This document shows, one piece after another, positions 63,790 to 64,000 of a DNA stretch of 64,000 nt. The stretch covers positions 80,804,218-80,868,217 of the forward strand of contig OX419755.1 in the NCBI GenBank assembly GCA_948567375.1. The letters run 5' to 3'. Position 1 is the stretch's first letter. The number at the start of each line of letters is the position of its first letter. The stretch is from Lunularia cruciata (taxonomy: Eukaryota > Streptophyta > Marchantiopsida > Lunulariales > Lunulariaceae). The translations under genes were made by a program, and so were the position numbers. The notes below the pieces were generated by a model. That model saw only the letters and a list, made by a program, of their open reading frames with translations. It had not been told where the DNA came from and made no database searches.

Positions 63790-64000
63790 TATAATACCAT
63801 TAGCTCAAAAAATTATCTAGAGGTGTAAATTGGCTTGGTAATATCCTTAGGGATGTTATATATAATGGTCTAAGTAGATTAGATAGTAGAGTCATCAAAA
63901 GCGTGCTTCCACTAATATGGCAGAGAGTGAAACACCTTGAAAACTTTAGAGCCAGTATCAAAGGCCTAAATAAATGAATTAGGCCTTGAAAATAGATTTC
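63790..64000 (+). mobile_element. Start of a second family G LTR, cut by the window end
   Basis: TATAATACCATTAGCT then GTAAATTGGCTTGGTAATATC, GGATGTTATATATAATGG and GGCCTAAATAAATGAATTAGGCCT. It follows the order of the family G solo LTR at 58582-59323 but without the internal duplication. Whether it is a solo LTR or a full element cannot be seen. Confidence 0.8.

Noticed and set aside
1..64000. CRISPR arrays, rRNA, tRNA genes, bacterial-type operons
   Set aside because: No regularly spaced short repeats, no cloverleaf or rRNA sequence noticed. The tRNA-like words are retroelement primer sites. The DNA is plant nuclear.

Overview
The window is plant nuclear DNA. It has a spliced gene with GT-AG intron borders, plant-type Ty3/gypsy LTR retrotransposons with tRNA-iMet or TGGYGCC-type primer sites, and deep nesting of old elements with many C-to-T type stop codons. 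I infer a land plant with a large, repeat-rich genome, probably non-flowering (fern, lycophyte or conifer-like). The species cannot be fixed from the sequence.

Layout. 1-4.2 kb is the only host-like stretch: a two-exon gene (899-985, 1869-2270) for a small hydrophilic, probably mitochondrion-targeted LEA-like protein, followed by small tandem duplications and AT-rich spacer. 4194-14366 is gypsy element A on the minus strand, carrying a solo LTR of family F. 14.4-19.9 kb is degenerate sequence with no gene I can name. 19919-63563 is one nest. Chromovirus D1 (19919-63563) was split by element B (22791-60809, same family as A). B was split by element C (26154-49125) and hit by three solo LTRs (50200-53937, 55142-55815, 58582-59323). 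C itself holds a solo LTR inside its 5' LTR (27795-29665), a second D-family chromovirus D2 (33086-38120), and the youngest full element F (38456-44404, LTRs about 99% alike by eye). The last 0.4 kb holds the start of another LTR.

Most interesting content. (1) Family A/B is a Ty3/gypsy element whose polyprotein carries a C5 cytosine DNA methyltransferase domain between protease and reverse transcriptase, and a PHD-type zinc finger at the extreme C-terminus after integrase. Both copies show both modules at the same places. This is a retroelement with its own predicted DNA-methylation writer and histone reader. (2) The LTR family of C and of the 50.2-53.9 kb solo LTR is very long (up to 3.7 kb) and contains a gene inside the LTR, with a 409-codon open frame still intact in the solo copy. 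(3) D-family LTRs carry repeated perfect heat-shock-element arrays just upstream of a TATA box. (4) Both A and B end in an unusual repeat-LTR-repeat arrangement not matched at their 5' ends.

All elements except F are clearly decayed. Their coding regions are given as pseudogene segments in the order expected for gag-protease-RT-RNase H-integrase. Element limits rest on TG..CA termini, primer sites, purine tracts, target-site duplications, and comparison of A with B as mutual empty sites.
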